From the NCBI GenBank assembly GCA_016802295.1, contig JAESIW010000109.1, positions 311,368-375,367 of the forward strand: a DNA stretch of 64,000 bases, in the 5' to 3' direction. The stretch comes from Brachionus rotundiformis. Taxonomy: Eukaryota > Rotifera > Eurotatoria > Ploima > Brachionidae. Positions 54,042 through 63,925 of this stretch are shown piece after piece; positions within the stretch are counted from its first letter, which is position 1, and each line of letters opens with the position of its first letter. Below the pieces are notes generated by a model. That model made no database searches. It was not told where the DNA came from and saw only the letters and a list, made by a program, of their open reading frames with translations. The translations under genes were made by a program, and so were the position numbers.

Positions 54042-55897
54042 TTATACACGACTAGTGAAGTATTTGGTTCCGTTTTGGTTGTATGACCTGCAGTATTTGG
54101 TGAGAGCATTGCTAATCTCTGAATCGTTGTTTGAGCAAAGGTCTTGGACAAAAGCCTTTAGTTCATCTTGGGACCATTTTTTGCGCTTTTCGAACAGGTA
54201 CTTGAACCTCTTCTCCAATTCATCTGGCATGTCCAACACATTCAAGTAATATATGTATGGTTCGTCAACATAACATAGGTCCTTTAGTTCGAAAAATAAT
54301 TAATTAAATTTTTGAAAATAAATTTTTGTACCTGTATCTGTTTAAGGTCAAATGGAACTCCAAAATTGTTCGGAAGCGATTTTTGAAGAATCTGTTCAAA
54401 TTCTGCAAATCTCATCTGAAAAATTCAAATTTTTAGTCCTAATTAATTTATTTAAGTATCAACAAATTTTCAATAAAATATTTTAAAATGGTATTTTAGT
54501 CAGAAGTGTACAAATAAGTTTCCCAAAGAGATTGCCAACTGTTTAGTATGCAATTACTTTATTGTTAATTTGAATTGTAGCCTAAATAAGAAAGTTTAAA
54601 AACCGCAAAGCTTCAAATAAAATAAATAGGCTTAAAAAATTTGGCTTTGATTAAGACTTGTCCAAGAATGACCAAAGAAACTACCAAGATGATGAAAAAA
54701 AAGGAAATTTCTGATCTAATCCTGTTGACACAATAACACGGTCTATATTGCAGCAAAAATTTTACCAAGGAATTATTTTAGAGTCAAAGCCTACAAAAAC
54801 ATGCTAGGAATTAAAAAAAAAATTCCATTTTGAACATCCTGGAATGACCATAAAGATACATCTTTTTGCAAATTTAAATTTATTTGATTGATCATTTGAT
54901 GTGTTGCCAATGCTTAAAAAATTTGGATCATTTACCTTAATTGCAGCCCTGAGTATGGCATCAGCGTAAAAGTGAACTATTTTTTCTTTCTTAATTGAAT
55001 AGAAATTTGCATCATCTTAAAAATAAGAAAATAGTTTCTACAGTTAATAAAAATTGACCAGTACCATCATTTCTGGTAAAATAGTACATGACAACTTGGT
55101 TTAATATCGAGCTTAAAAAGACTTAAGTTCAACAGAAAAATTAGAAAAAAAAAAATCTACATGTCATAGATGGAGTCAAGTTCTTGGTAAATATCTTTGA
55201 CTGATATTCGGTCAAACAGCCAGCACTTTTCTTCAATCAATTTGAGCATATTGTCCATTATTTGATTCAAATATTTAAAATCCAACAATCGCCAGTAGCC
55301 GTCTATTTGAAAGGCTTGGATAAAATTTAAATATTTGTAAATTTCTTCTTCACTGGCTTGAATAAAATCCAGAAAATGGCCAACTGTGTACTTTTGAGCA
55401 GCATCTTGCTCGTACGCTTTGCCACTATACAGATTCATTTCAAGTAAATTTTTGATCTTTTGAAGCTTGGGCTTTTGCTTGGTCATCAAAAAGTAGGAAT
55501 TGGTCATGAAAAGAATTTCAGAGTTGGCAGAAGTTTGTTCACTTTGTCCAGAAAGAGATAAATTGGAAGTAATTAATAAAGGATTGGATATTTCAGCCAC
55601 CTTGAATGAAAAAGTTGAATTTTGACTACAGCACACAGCGTTGTCGGTCTCAGATCCGCGAATGACCAAACTGTTTCCTTCAAGAAGATAATTAAGGCTG
55701 TCCTCGTCCAACTCGAGCAGTTTGTAATCTTCATTAGAAGTGAGCGAGTTTGACAAGTAGATATGTTGCACCAAGGGCTCTAGATCGTCTTTGTTCAATT
55801 TGGCCTTGTCAATAAGCTCGTCCAGCATTTCTTTACTTCTAGTCCGGCTATTTGTAGCATCTCTCAGGACACTTTCTTCTGTTTCGGCTACTTCCAT
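54042..55897 (-). CDS. DSCC1: Sister chromatid cohesion protein DCC1, five exons (55897-55161, 55111-55065, 55015-54936, 54415-54332, 54281-54042)
   Basis: The joined exons give 395 residues, close to the usual length of about 390. DCC1 is a subunit of the Ctf18-Dcc1-Ctf8 alternative clamp loader, which loads PCNA and supports cohesion in the nucleus. Visible family features: DYKLLELDEDSLNYLLEGNSLVIRGSETDNAVCCSQNSTFSFKVAEISNPLL near the N-terminus, then AFQIDGYWRLLDFKYLNQIMDNMLKLIEEKCW, the small middle exons (ILNQVVMYYFTRND; ILRAAIKMRFAEFEQILQKSLPNNF), and the C-terminal KWSQDELKAFVQDLC...ALTKYCRSYNQNGTKYFTSR. Introns are 49, 49, 520 and 50 bp and keep frame throughout. TTTAG lies one base before the ATG. 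Confidence 0.94.
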
Positions 55898-55900
55898 TCT

Positions 55901-56321
55901 AAATTATTTAAAAAATATTTAAAATAATTTTCAAATTTTATCTTTAATTTATTGTTAAACATTGCCAATGGTTCATAACAAATCTAACATTAAGTCATTT
56001 TGAAAATTTTAGATTATTTAATAATCAATTGAAAAACGTTTTTTAGTTAATGGCTCACCTTGGCACATTTAAGCCGATGCCAATATTTAAAAGATATGAC
56101 TACCAAAATGTAGCCATACAAATTTTCAAAGAATCCTTATAGACATCAGTTGATATCAATTGATTGATAGTTTCTATAGTGCCAAAATAGATAGAGTTTA
56201 GTGTTTTGCTCTAATTCATTTTTGATAAATTAAAATTTTTTAAAATAAAATATATTTTAAAAAATACTGCAACATAGTTTAACTTTTTTTTTATCAAAAA
56301 TAAACACTTTCACTTTTTTTT
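55901..56321. other. Non-coding stretch upstream of DSCC1
   Basis: AT-rich; presumably contains the DSCC1 promoter. No specific signal was identified. Confidence 0.35.
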
Positions 56322-56604
56322 AACACTGTAAGCGATTGAGCTACATTTGTTGAACGTTTTCTTATAAAACAGGTGTTACATACATAAATGTTTAATTAAA
56401 GAAAAAATATATAAATCTTGTAATTTTTATGTAACTAAAATGTATTTTTTTATCGACATAAATGTAAAATTTTTTATTTGAACTCTTAAGTGTACAATTT
56501 TAAAACGACTTTTATTTGTCCATAATTTTTTTTAAATCAAAAGTAAATTTAAAAAAAATTAAAAAAGAATAATTTGTATTTAATTTCTTTATTTTGAGAA
56601 AATT

Positions 56605-56880
56605 AAAATTTCAAAGTGTGTACAGGAGTCAGGCAAGGGTGCGTTCTTTCTCCAACACTATTCCTAATAATGATTGACTATGTCATGAAGAAAATAATTG
56701 TTAGTGCGAGAGCTATTCAATGGGAATTAACTGCAAAACTCGAAGACTTTGCAGACGATCTAGTGCTAATATCTAGTACAGAAGCAAATGTACATATGAA
56801 GACGCAAGACTTGGCGAACAACGCTAAACCAACCGGACTCGAAATTAATAGAGCCAAAGCGAAAGTTGTGTGCATACAGT
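56605..56880 (+). mobile_element. RTE-type LINE fragment with the catalytic FADD block
   Basis: The frame from about 56616 reads TGVRQGCVLSPTLFLIMIDYVMKK, then LEDFADDLVLISSTEANV (F-A-D-D catalytic block), then ANNAKPTGLEINRAKAKVVCI. This is a canonical RTE RT segment, but it breaks off at 56880, where a second, differently damaged copy begins. Only about 275 bp is present. Confidence 0.88.
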
Positions 56881-57810
56881 TGTTTTCAGGATACCTCTTC
56901 AGCAAGATATGGCGACAAGAAATCATACCAGAGTACAGGAGTCAGACAAGGGTGCGTTCTCTCTCCGACACTTTTCTTAATTTTGATTGACTGTTAGTGC
57001 GAGAGATATTCAATGGGGATTAACTGCAAAACTTGAAGATTTAGACTTTGTGAATTCATATGAAGACACATGACTTGACGAACAACGCTAAACCAACCGG
57101 ACTCGAAATTAATGGAGCCAAAACGAAAGTTGTGTGCATAAACACCAAATAGGATACCCCGATCACCATTGATGGTACACAAATCGAGTGCGTAAATGAA
57201 TTCACATACCTAGGTAGCACTATCAGGACAATGTTGGGAACACACAGAGACATTAAGAATAGACTTGCTAAAGCAAAGAGTGTCTTTGCTAGACTCCGAC
57301 CAGCATGGAAATTAAAAAGCTACAGCAAGAAAACAAAACTTAAACTATATAACAGTGTAGTAAAAGCAACATTGATGTACGGAAGTGAATGTTGGGAGAT
57401 GAGTGAATCTGACAGAAAAAGCCTTAACACCTTCCACACTGGAAGCCTGCGGAGGATTCTCGGGATACACTGGCCTGAGACATTGTCGAATTGTAACCTT
57501 TACAAAATGACAAAATCAGAGTCATTAAGTCAATGCATTAAGAACAAAAAGTTGCGATGGCTTGGGCATGTACTTAGAATGAAAGATACACGGAAACCAA
57601 AAAGAGCCCTTCATTGGACACCTCAAAGGCGACGTAAGGTAGGGCAGTAAAGTCACGAAAAGGTAGGGCAGTAAAGTCACGAAAGAGCTCATCGATATGG
57701 GAATGACATTATGGGGAGAAGCAAGGGTAAAGGCAAAATATCGACTTAAGTGGAAATCAAAAGTAATGAGCCTATGCTCCACAAGGAGTGAATAAGGAAC
57801 GAAAAAAAAA
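56881..57810 (+). mobile_element. RTE-type LINE, dead copy, near twin of 32625-33505
   Basis: Repeats part of the preceding fragment (GTACAGGAGTCAGACAAGGG... YRSQTRVRSLSDTF) in damaged form and continues to the element's 3' end (CACAAGGAGTGAATAAGGAA, then an A-run). The frame 57231-57650 holds the C-terminal domain (GTHRDIKNRLAKAK..., LRWLGHVLRMKDT). It shares its left breakpoint, the missing 19 bases and the loss of the FADD block with the copy 24,255 bp upstream. A 23-base motif AAAGGTAGGGCAGTAAAGTC is tandemly duplicated around 57640-57680. Confidence 0.9.
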
Positions 57811-58690
57811 TTGTGTTTTGGTTGTGTTTGAGACTGCCACACTTTTATTTGCTTTTACTAATTCGATAAGAAATTAGACGACATAATTGTTTCCTCAAAT
57901 TAAATCGATTGTTTTATTAAAAGAAATACCTCTATTTATTTATAAAGATTTTAAAACTATTAAATATTGTAAATTTCGTTTAGGCTTTGTGATTGAAGAA
58001 GTTTAATGTTTGTATTTGTATAAGCCTTAGGCGATTCATTTCCGATTGACCTTTAAAATGATGAAACTAATCCAAAATATAAAATTGTCATTCCTAAATA
58101 CCCATTGTATTGAAAAATTGTATATAAATTTTAGACTAGAAGTGTTTTTTAATTTTTACATAAAAATCAATAACTATTTACTTGAATTTCAATCTAAATG
58201 TAATTTTGTTTTTTCAAAAACATTAATTCTGAATTTTAGTTCAGTTTTTTTCATAGTTTTTGTACATTTGTAAAAAACCTCTTATTCGGCACTAAGTGGT
58301 TTATACTCAAATATTTAAAATAAATCAAAGAAATTCTTCTTAATAGATATTTTATTTAATTATGTTTTGGCCACTTCTAGCCTAAAGAAAAATATATAAA
58401 GAAAAGATAGGAAAAAAATAACAAAAATAATAAGTGCTTGGCTAAATAGAAATGCTACTTCTTAAATACAAAATTAAGTAATAAATATACTAAAATTGAA
58501 ACAAAAATTTAAAGATCAAATTTTAATGCTCTTTTTATGAGAAAAGTTATGGTTATAGGAAGAACCATAACACATTGTTGTGTACCTCAATCGCTTATAG
58601 TGTAAAAAAAAGAAAATATAAAGTTTTCGTTTTGAGTTTAAGATATTTTTTCATAAAGTATTCTAATTTTGTGATGAAATTGGCTTCATC
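57811..58690. other. Non-coding AT-rich stretch
   Basis: A 75-codon frame at 58046-58273 has no recognised content. Otherwise featureless apart from the right inverted repeat noted separately. Confidence 0.4.
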
Positions 58691-58694
58691 AATT

Positions 58695-58925
58695 TCGCTA
58701 TCTTCTTTGCTATGCCATAAGTTATATGTATGACTCAAAGAGTTTCTCTTTGTATACCATCAAAAGCATTCTTAAAGTCGACAAAGTATAGGAACAGTGG
58801 ACGCCACACTTTGTCATATGATCTTCCTTAGTGCAAATATCTGGTTTATGCATTCTCTACCTAAATCCTGCTTGTTCTTTCCTATGTATAGCATCCAAAG
58901 CACCTCTGATTCTTATCATATCATT
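58695..58925 (-). pseudogene. RTE-type reverse-transcriptase fragment, decayed
   Basis: On the minus strand, across frameshifts: RIRGALDAIHRKEQAGFR, then CINQIFALRKI, then PILCRL/FVDFKNAFDGIQRETL. These are the RT blocks '(R)EQAGFR.GRSC.DQI..LR' and 'L(Y/C)(F/V)VDFKKAFD...R..LW' typical of RTE elements. It is the N-terminal RT part that the nearby copies lack, in the opposite orientation. Confidence 0.8.
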
Positions 58926-59008
58926 TTGAATGTCACAAGTAAATAAATATAACTATTATTTATTAGGGAAAAAATAAATTTTATTTAGTTTTATTTGATT
59001 TTGGAAAT

Positions 59009-60095
59009 TTAATTAAAATTAAGTTGTACAGAACCACTGGCAGGGCGAGTTGAATTGCTTGCCCATCTACTGCTAGTCGGTCTCGATAAAGAATTAGGTC
59101 TAATCTAAAAAGCGATAAATTAAACTCAAAAATTAAATTAATTGTTGTAAAATAATTCCTACCACTGAATCCAAATGGTTTTCGTCTTCTAAAAAAAATG
59201 GATTATTACTGTTTTTGAAAAGCAAAAAAGTGATGCTCTCTGGCAAATAGAGCTCTATTTTGTCCTGGTCGAAATTATTGTAATACATTAATATATTTCT
59301 GAGATTATTTAAATTTTTAAATATAAATGGATCAATGGTATTTAGCTTGTTGCCAAATAGATATATTTCCACTAGATTGGTCAAAGACGAAAGCAGCTCT
59401 GGATGGAGAGTCTCGATTTGATTTCCATCTAAATGTAATTTATTTAGACTGGTCAACGATTTAAATGTATCTGGTTCCAAAGATGTCAGCTTATTGTTGC
59501 CTAAGGACAAGACTTCTAATTTTGTTAGTGTGCCAAAAACTTTTGGGTCCAGTGAAACCAGCTGATTATCGGATAGGTAAAGACCATTAAGGTTTGACAG
59601 CTTTTCAAATACATTTGCTGGTAGATTAGTCAATTGGTTACCATTTAAAAGCAATGCTTCCAATTTAGACAACGAGTCAAATGTTCCCTCTAACAAATTA
59701 CTTATCTTGTTAAATGATATTGTAAGTGATTGTAGATTTATAAGAGAGTCAAAAGTCTTTAACTCTATCTTCTCAATTTTGTTGTTGCTTAGCCAAAGTT
59801 TTTTCAGATTAGCTAAACCATTAAAACTATCTGGATCCAAAGATTGCAGTTGGTTTGACTCCAAGCCAAGTTCTTCCAGGTTTATCAGCTTACTGAACGT
59901 ATTTGGTTCAATAGTAGCAATGGCGTTTGAGTTCAGACAGATCTTTTTCAAGTTGGTAAATGTGTCATCGAATAAATTGGTAGTAATTGAATTAATGCTC
60001 TTCAAGGTTAATTCAAGCTCAGTGGTATTTTTTAAGTCCTCATCACTGGCATTATTTAATTTATCTTTAATTAATTCTTTGTTTAAAACGCTCAT
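59009..60095 (-). CDS. Leucine-rich-repeat protein, two exons (60095-59163, 59104-59009)
   Basis: The spliced product has 342 residues. The start is ATG 60095 (MSVLNKELIKDKLNN). About ten tandem LRRs of 24 residues follow, with the consensus L-x-x-L-x-L-x-x-N-x-(I/L)-x-x-(I/L)-x-P-x-x-F, for example LEELGLESNQLQSLDPDSFNGLANLKKLWLSNNKI. There is no signal peptide or membrane segment, so the protein is probably cytosolic or nuclear, a protein-protein interaction scaffold. The 58-bp intron (59105-59162) was found because a GTAGGA donor follows HLDSV and the acceptor TTTTTAG leads into RPNSLSRPTSSRWASNSTRPASG, a basic Ser-rich tail. Reading through instead would add only GIILQQLI. No specific orthologue was recognised. 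Confidence 0.85.
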
Positions 60096-60461
60096 TGTAC
60101 CAATTATCAAAATTTTTTTTTTTAAGTAAAATATGAAGAATTAAATAACCTGAACAGAAACATTTGGGGTTACCATGGAATAGCTTTTTGTTGTTATGAT
60201 ATTCTACATGTTATTATGTGAATTTTGGTTCATTAATATTTATTGGAGTATTATAAACTCTATTTAATCAAGTTATTTAATTGAAAGCCTGGAAAATTAT
60301 TTTAATGTTTTTTTAAAGGGTTAAACAAATCAGTTTTCTATTTCAGCAAGTGACAATTCCAATGTCAATCACCACTTGTCAACCATATAATTAAGGCTAA
60401 GATCTTTAACTCAGACTGATTCTGAATTCTATGCTCTGGTAAAAAAAAAAACACTAGCAAA

Positions 60462-60698
60462 ATGGAGAAGATTCCATTTAAAATTATCCAACCACCGCCT
60501 GGTTATGTCAGTTCAAACAGTATTATTGAAAGCCATAACCTAATCATTAAGGTTTCATTTACATTGAGAAAAAGGCTTTCAATTGTAAAGAGTCCTGAAA
60601 TGCTTGAAAATAAATGTAAATTATATTCAAACCTAAATATGAGTGTCAAGAATGAGCCTAAGGTTACCAGATCGATAATTGAAGTATTCAAAGATTAA
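60462..60698 (+). CDS. Small hypothetical protein, 78 residues
   Basis: ATG 60462 has AAA-rich context and opens MEKIPFKIIQPPPGYVSSNSIIE; the product is basic and ends at a TAA. No domain was recognised, and no convincing splice site extends it. It lies 366 bp from the divergently oriented LRR gene. It could be a real small protein, an exon of an unseen gene, or chance; the PPPGYV stretch and codon pattern are only mildly in favour. Confidence 0.3.
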   Translation: MEKIPFKIIQPPPGYVSSNSIIESHNLIIKVSFTLRKRLSIVKSPEMLENKCKLYSNLNMSVKNEPKVTRSIIEVFKD

Positions 60699-61319
60699 GC
60701 TAGTTGTTAATGTTTTATTTAAAAGAAAAACCACCTTCCATCATTAAAAATAAGTTGTATTTATAATTATTGAAGTTGGCTAAGCTTAAGATTAACAAAA
60801 AAAAGGAATGCTTTAATGGTGTGATTATTCTTTTATTGTTAATTCAAATCTGATCCAGGGTAATTATGGAAGATACTGTATATCATTTGAAAAGCTGAAA
60901 AAATTAATGACATAAGATGTTTCGATTTAGCAATCAGAAGTCGAATTCCCCAAAGAGCTAAATTTGATTAATTTTTTTTTTAATTCTTATTTTTAAAAAT
61001 AAACTTAAAGTCGCTCCTTATTTCTTGGAGGGGAAGTATTGCACAAAATTCGATATTACACTTAGTTGAAAAATTGTAATTAAATAAAGGCAATAAAAAT
61101 TTCAGTAAAAAATTTTTGCACAAAAGTTTAGACGCACATCCTTTATGTCTAATTAAAGATTGGTTAATCAACTTAAATGGATTTGTAAATGTCTTAATTT
61201 AAAGATTATACAATAAGTGTTAAATTCATATATGAGGCATCGCTATAAAAAATTCTGCTTACTAACTGTGATATTAAAAATTATAACCCTAAAAAAAACA
61301 AGGAAACTTGGTAAAAAAA
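60699..61319. other. Non-coding AT-rich stretch
   Basis: A 63-codon minus frame at 60980-61171 has no recognised content. No other feature. Confidence 0.4.
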
Positions 61320-61515
61320 ATGGGCAAAAGCGTTACTAATGAAGTTTGATGTCAGATAATTAATCTCCTAAAGTATTAGAACATAAGTAATCGGGAAATA
61401 GCAAAATTAGTAGGAGTATCAGAAAAATGTGTGAGAACAACAAGAAAAAATAATGATATCTATGGCTCCCTAAAGGAATCAACAAGGCCTGGGAGACCAA
61501 GAATGTTTATTTAAC
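61320..61515 (+). pseudogene. Tc1-like transposase N-terminal remnant
   Basis: From ATG 61320 the frame reads MGKSVTNEV*CQIINLLKY*NISNREIAKLVGVSEKCVRTTRKNNDIYGSLKESTRPGRPR, with two in-frame stops. EIAKLVGVSEKCVR and RPGRPR parallel EIANMLGVSPKCV and SGRPRK of the element at 37030-37745, i.e. the paired-like HTH and basic hook. It belongs to a related but different lineage. No DDE part is adjacent. Confidence 0.8.
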
Positions 61516-62037
61516 GCTTTTAGCAGTATCTTTTTAGTAGCACACTTCTAATCTGCAGACTCAAGTTCACTGCGATACTCTGACATGTTTTCTTATTATA
61601 AAATAACTTGTAATTTCATTTTTGAAGATTATTATTCGAGAAGTAAATAAAAAATTATCACACAAAATTTTTCTTATTTATTTTAATCTCTAATCTCGGC
61701 CATTCAAGCATTCAATATTCAATAATATATTTTAAAATTATAATATTTTAAAAAAATTTATAAAATTTATCTCAAAATAAAAAATTATCCCAATAATTAT
61801 TAATAATATTATAAATGGTTTACACTTTATTTTATTTAGCTTTAATTAGAAAAACAAACACAAAATTTAACTTTTAATGCTTATAATTATACAAAAATTA
61901 CTTAATTGTTTTTATCTGTTTTCATATTTAAAAAATAATTTTTGATTTATTTAAATTATAAAAAAATGAAAAATTAAGATAAATAGTTAAAAAAATATTT
62001 TTTTTTCTCTTGTTTTTTTTTTAATTAACTTAACAAT
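61516..62037. other. Non-coding AT-rich stretch
   Basis: Immediately downstream (minus strand) of the gene at 62038-63209; probably includes its 3' UTR. Nothing else recognised. Confidence 0.4.
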
Positions 62038-63209
62038 TTAATTGTGATTACTCTGTTCGAATTTGCTCAAGAGCTCTTTGACTGTCTTTCGTTGCTCATT
62101 TATCTCAGTTTGCTTCTGATCATCGGCCACTTTGGTCGCTCTGGGGGGCGCACTCTTGACCATTGGCGAGACCGGCGGGGACCGGCTCGACGAGCAAGAT
62201 GAGCTCGACGACGAGGACCTCTCGCTTTTCTGCAGTTTACTGCCCACTATAGACTCCATTAGCTTTATTTTCGACTTGACACTGGTCAATTCTGCTTCTG
62301 CTTGGTCCTGGTCCGGCGCTACTTGTTCAATCGAGCTTGACTTGCACACCGGCGCTCGTCTTTTTATCTCGTTGTCGGCCGACTTGGTCCGAGTGATCTG
62401 CTGTTTGATTTCTTGCTGGCACTCGGCCGATTCGGTCAACAACTGCTTTATTTGGTTCTTCAGCTCGACTAGTTGATTGTCAAAGTCCAAATTTTGGTAC
62501 ACAGCCTCTGTTTTCTTGTCACCATTGTCCTCAATCATGCCCACTACTTCGAAGCCAGTCGAGTCTCTGATCTGTACAGGGTTTTGGTAAATGTGAGCCT
62601 GGTTGCTGTCTGCTACATACAGTTCATTTGTATGATTGTCGTAGTCGGCTTCTTGGTCCTTGCCGATTACTACTTTTTCGTATTGGCCATCGTCGAAGCA
62701 CTGGTCAGTCTTTTCCAAGTTATCGTACAGTTTATTTACAATGTAGGTTCGGCGGTCGATTCTGGGAGCCTCGTCGACCAGTGAGTCAGCCGACGAGGAC
62801 AAAGATGAGGAGGATAGGCGCAACTTGGATGGCTCTTGGTCGTCCATTATTGACTGGATGAGGGTGGTGTTTTGTTCGTCGGCTTTGGCATCGCCGACGT
62901 TGATCGAATTCTCAAAGTCATTTATGTAATTGACAATCTGTTGCATTTCGTCTTCTTGAGATTCTCGTTTGCTTGGCATTTGGTACTCTTGGGTTATGGT
63001 CTCTGTATTCGAGTCGATGTCATCATATTCGTTCTCGTCCTGGCTAAACTCTGTTGTCTGATTGGACTTGAGCGATCCTTGCCGGTTAAATGTGCTCAGA
63101 TGTATTGAAGTAGATGATTCGGATGGTTTTATTTGGTTCTCGTAAGAGGAATATGTCGGCTGAATGGTACGCCGTTTGGATGGTATCGGATTGCTTGCTA
63201 TGATGTCGC
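62038..63209 (-). CDS. 3'-terminal exon of an unrecognised Ser-rich, coiled-coil protein with YxN motifs
   Basis: The open frame extends upstream of the first ATG at 62979 to a splice acceptor (TGCACTTAAG, minus strand) at 63210, giving 389 residues in this exon alone with a phase-1 entry (the sequence reads DIIASNPIPSKRRTIQPTYSSYENQIKPS...). Earlier exons must lie beyond 63209, perhaps outside the window. Visible features: four Y-x-N sites (SYENQ, LYDNL, IYQNP, VYQNL), which have the form of GRB2-SH2 ligands; acidic Asp/Glu stretches; a heptad-like segment (LDFDNQLVELKNQIKQLLTESAECQQEIKQQI); poly-Ser (RSSSSSSSCSSSRSPPVSP); and a final helix TVKELLSKFEQS. No catalytic domain. Codons are GC-rich compared with the flanks, as in the Evx and innexin exons. 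Possibly a cytoplasmic adaptor or cytoskeletal protein; no family assigned. Confidence 0.8.
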
Positions 63210-63834
63210 CTTAAGTGCAAAATGGATTAGTGCCTCAATTTTTTGCACAATATTGGACCCAGAAACCAAAAATTAAAGAAAAAAAATGGAAAATTTGATA
63301 AAGCTTTGGCAAAGCAGCCACTCAGTATTATTTGAGCAATAGCTTAGCTGTTTTTTGGAGCTTTTTTATCATATTTGTAAGATTTAATGTCCGCTTCCAT
63401 TTAAGCTGGTAAAAAAAATTTACCAGAGCTGTTTCATACAAAAAAGCTTTACTACTTTTAAATATAGGTGCAAATGGTATATTTTTTAGTTTTGAAATTC
63501 ACTGTCAATAATCAAAATAACTAGATCGAGAAATATTTTTACCAATGGTTCAAAAATACAAGATGGGTTTGTAAGATGTATGAACCTGCTTACATTGAAT
63601 TGTTTAAATCTACCATCTTTGCAGATTTATTAATAAATTTAAAATTGCATTAAATTGTCGCTTTTTTAACCAAGGTTACCACATTACTGATAAAAATATC
63701 TATTAAAATATCTTATCATGGAAGACATCAAATCTGGTCATGGATACATTTTAAATAGAAATTTCTTTTTTTATCTGTCTAAATTATAATATATGAAATA
63801 TTTATGGAGCAGATTCCTAACCAAGAGGGACGGA
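63210..63834. other. Probable intron or upstream region of the preceding gene
   Basis: AT-rich, no exon recognised. If the acceptor at 63210 is right, this is intronic sequence. Confidence 0.45.
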
Positions 63835-63925
63835 TGGGACACGTTTACCAAACAGAGCCCTCGAGGGACTGTGATATCAAAAGATCGACTTGGGTAGAAA
63901 TTAAAAGTAATGACCTATGAATAAG
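63835..63925 (+). pseudogene. RTE-type LINE 3' tail, decayed
   Basis: AAAAGATCGACTTGGGTAGA followed by AATTAAAAGTAATGACC parallels the last 90 bases of the other RTE copies (AAAGATCGAGTGAAAATCAA then AAGTAATGATCC near 33453-33482). The preceding AGAGCCCTCGAGGGACTGTG resembles the AGAGCCCTTCATTGGACACC of the 57.6-kb copy. Many differences, so an old insertion. Confidence 0.65.

Larger units (their letters stand above)
56322..58604. repeat. Inverted terminal-like repeats bracketing the RTE copies
   Basis: ACACTGTAAGCGATTGAGCT at about 56323-56342 has an inverted partner at about 58584-58603 (CCTCAATCGCTTATAGTGT plus an A-run). On both sides the outer neighbour is a T/A homopolymer. About 22 bases match with two or three differences. 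The interior is 2.2 kb and holds the RTE copies. It could be a DNA transposon that served as a LINE target, or two separate remnants. Confidence 0.45.

Noticed and set aside
58046..58273. 75-codon hydrophobic frame
   Set aside because: Composition (Phe/Asn/Ile/Leu) is what random AT-rich DNA gives; no signal peptide pattern or partner exon.
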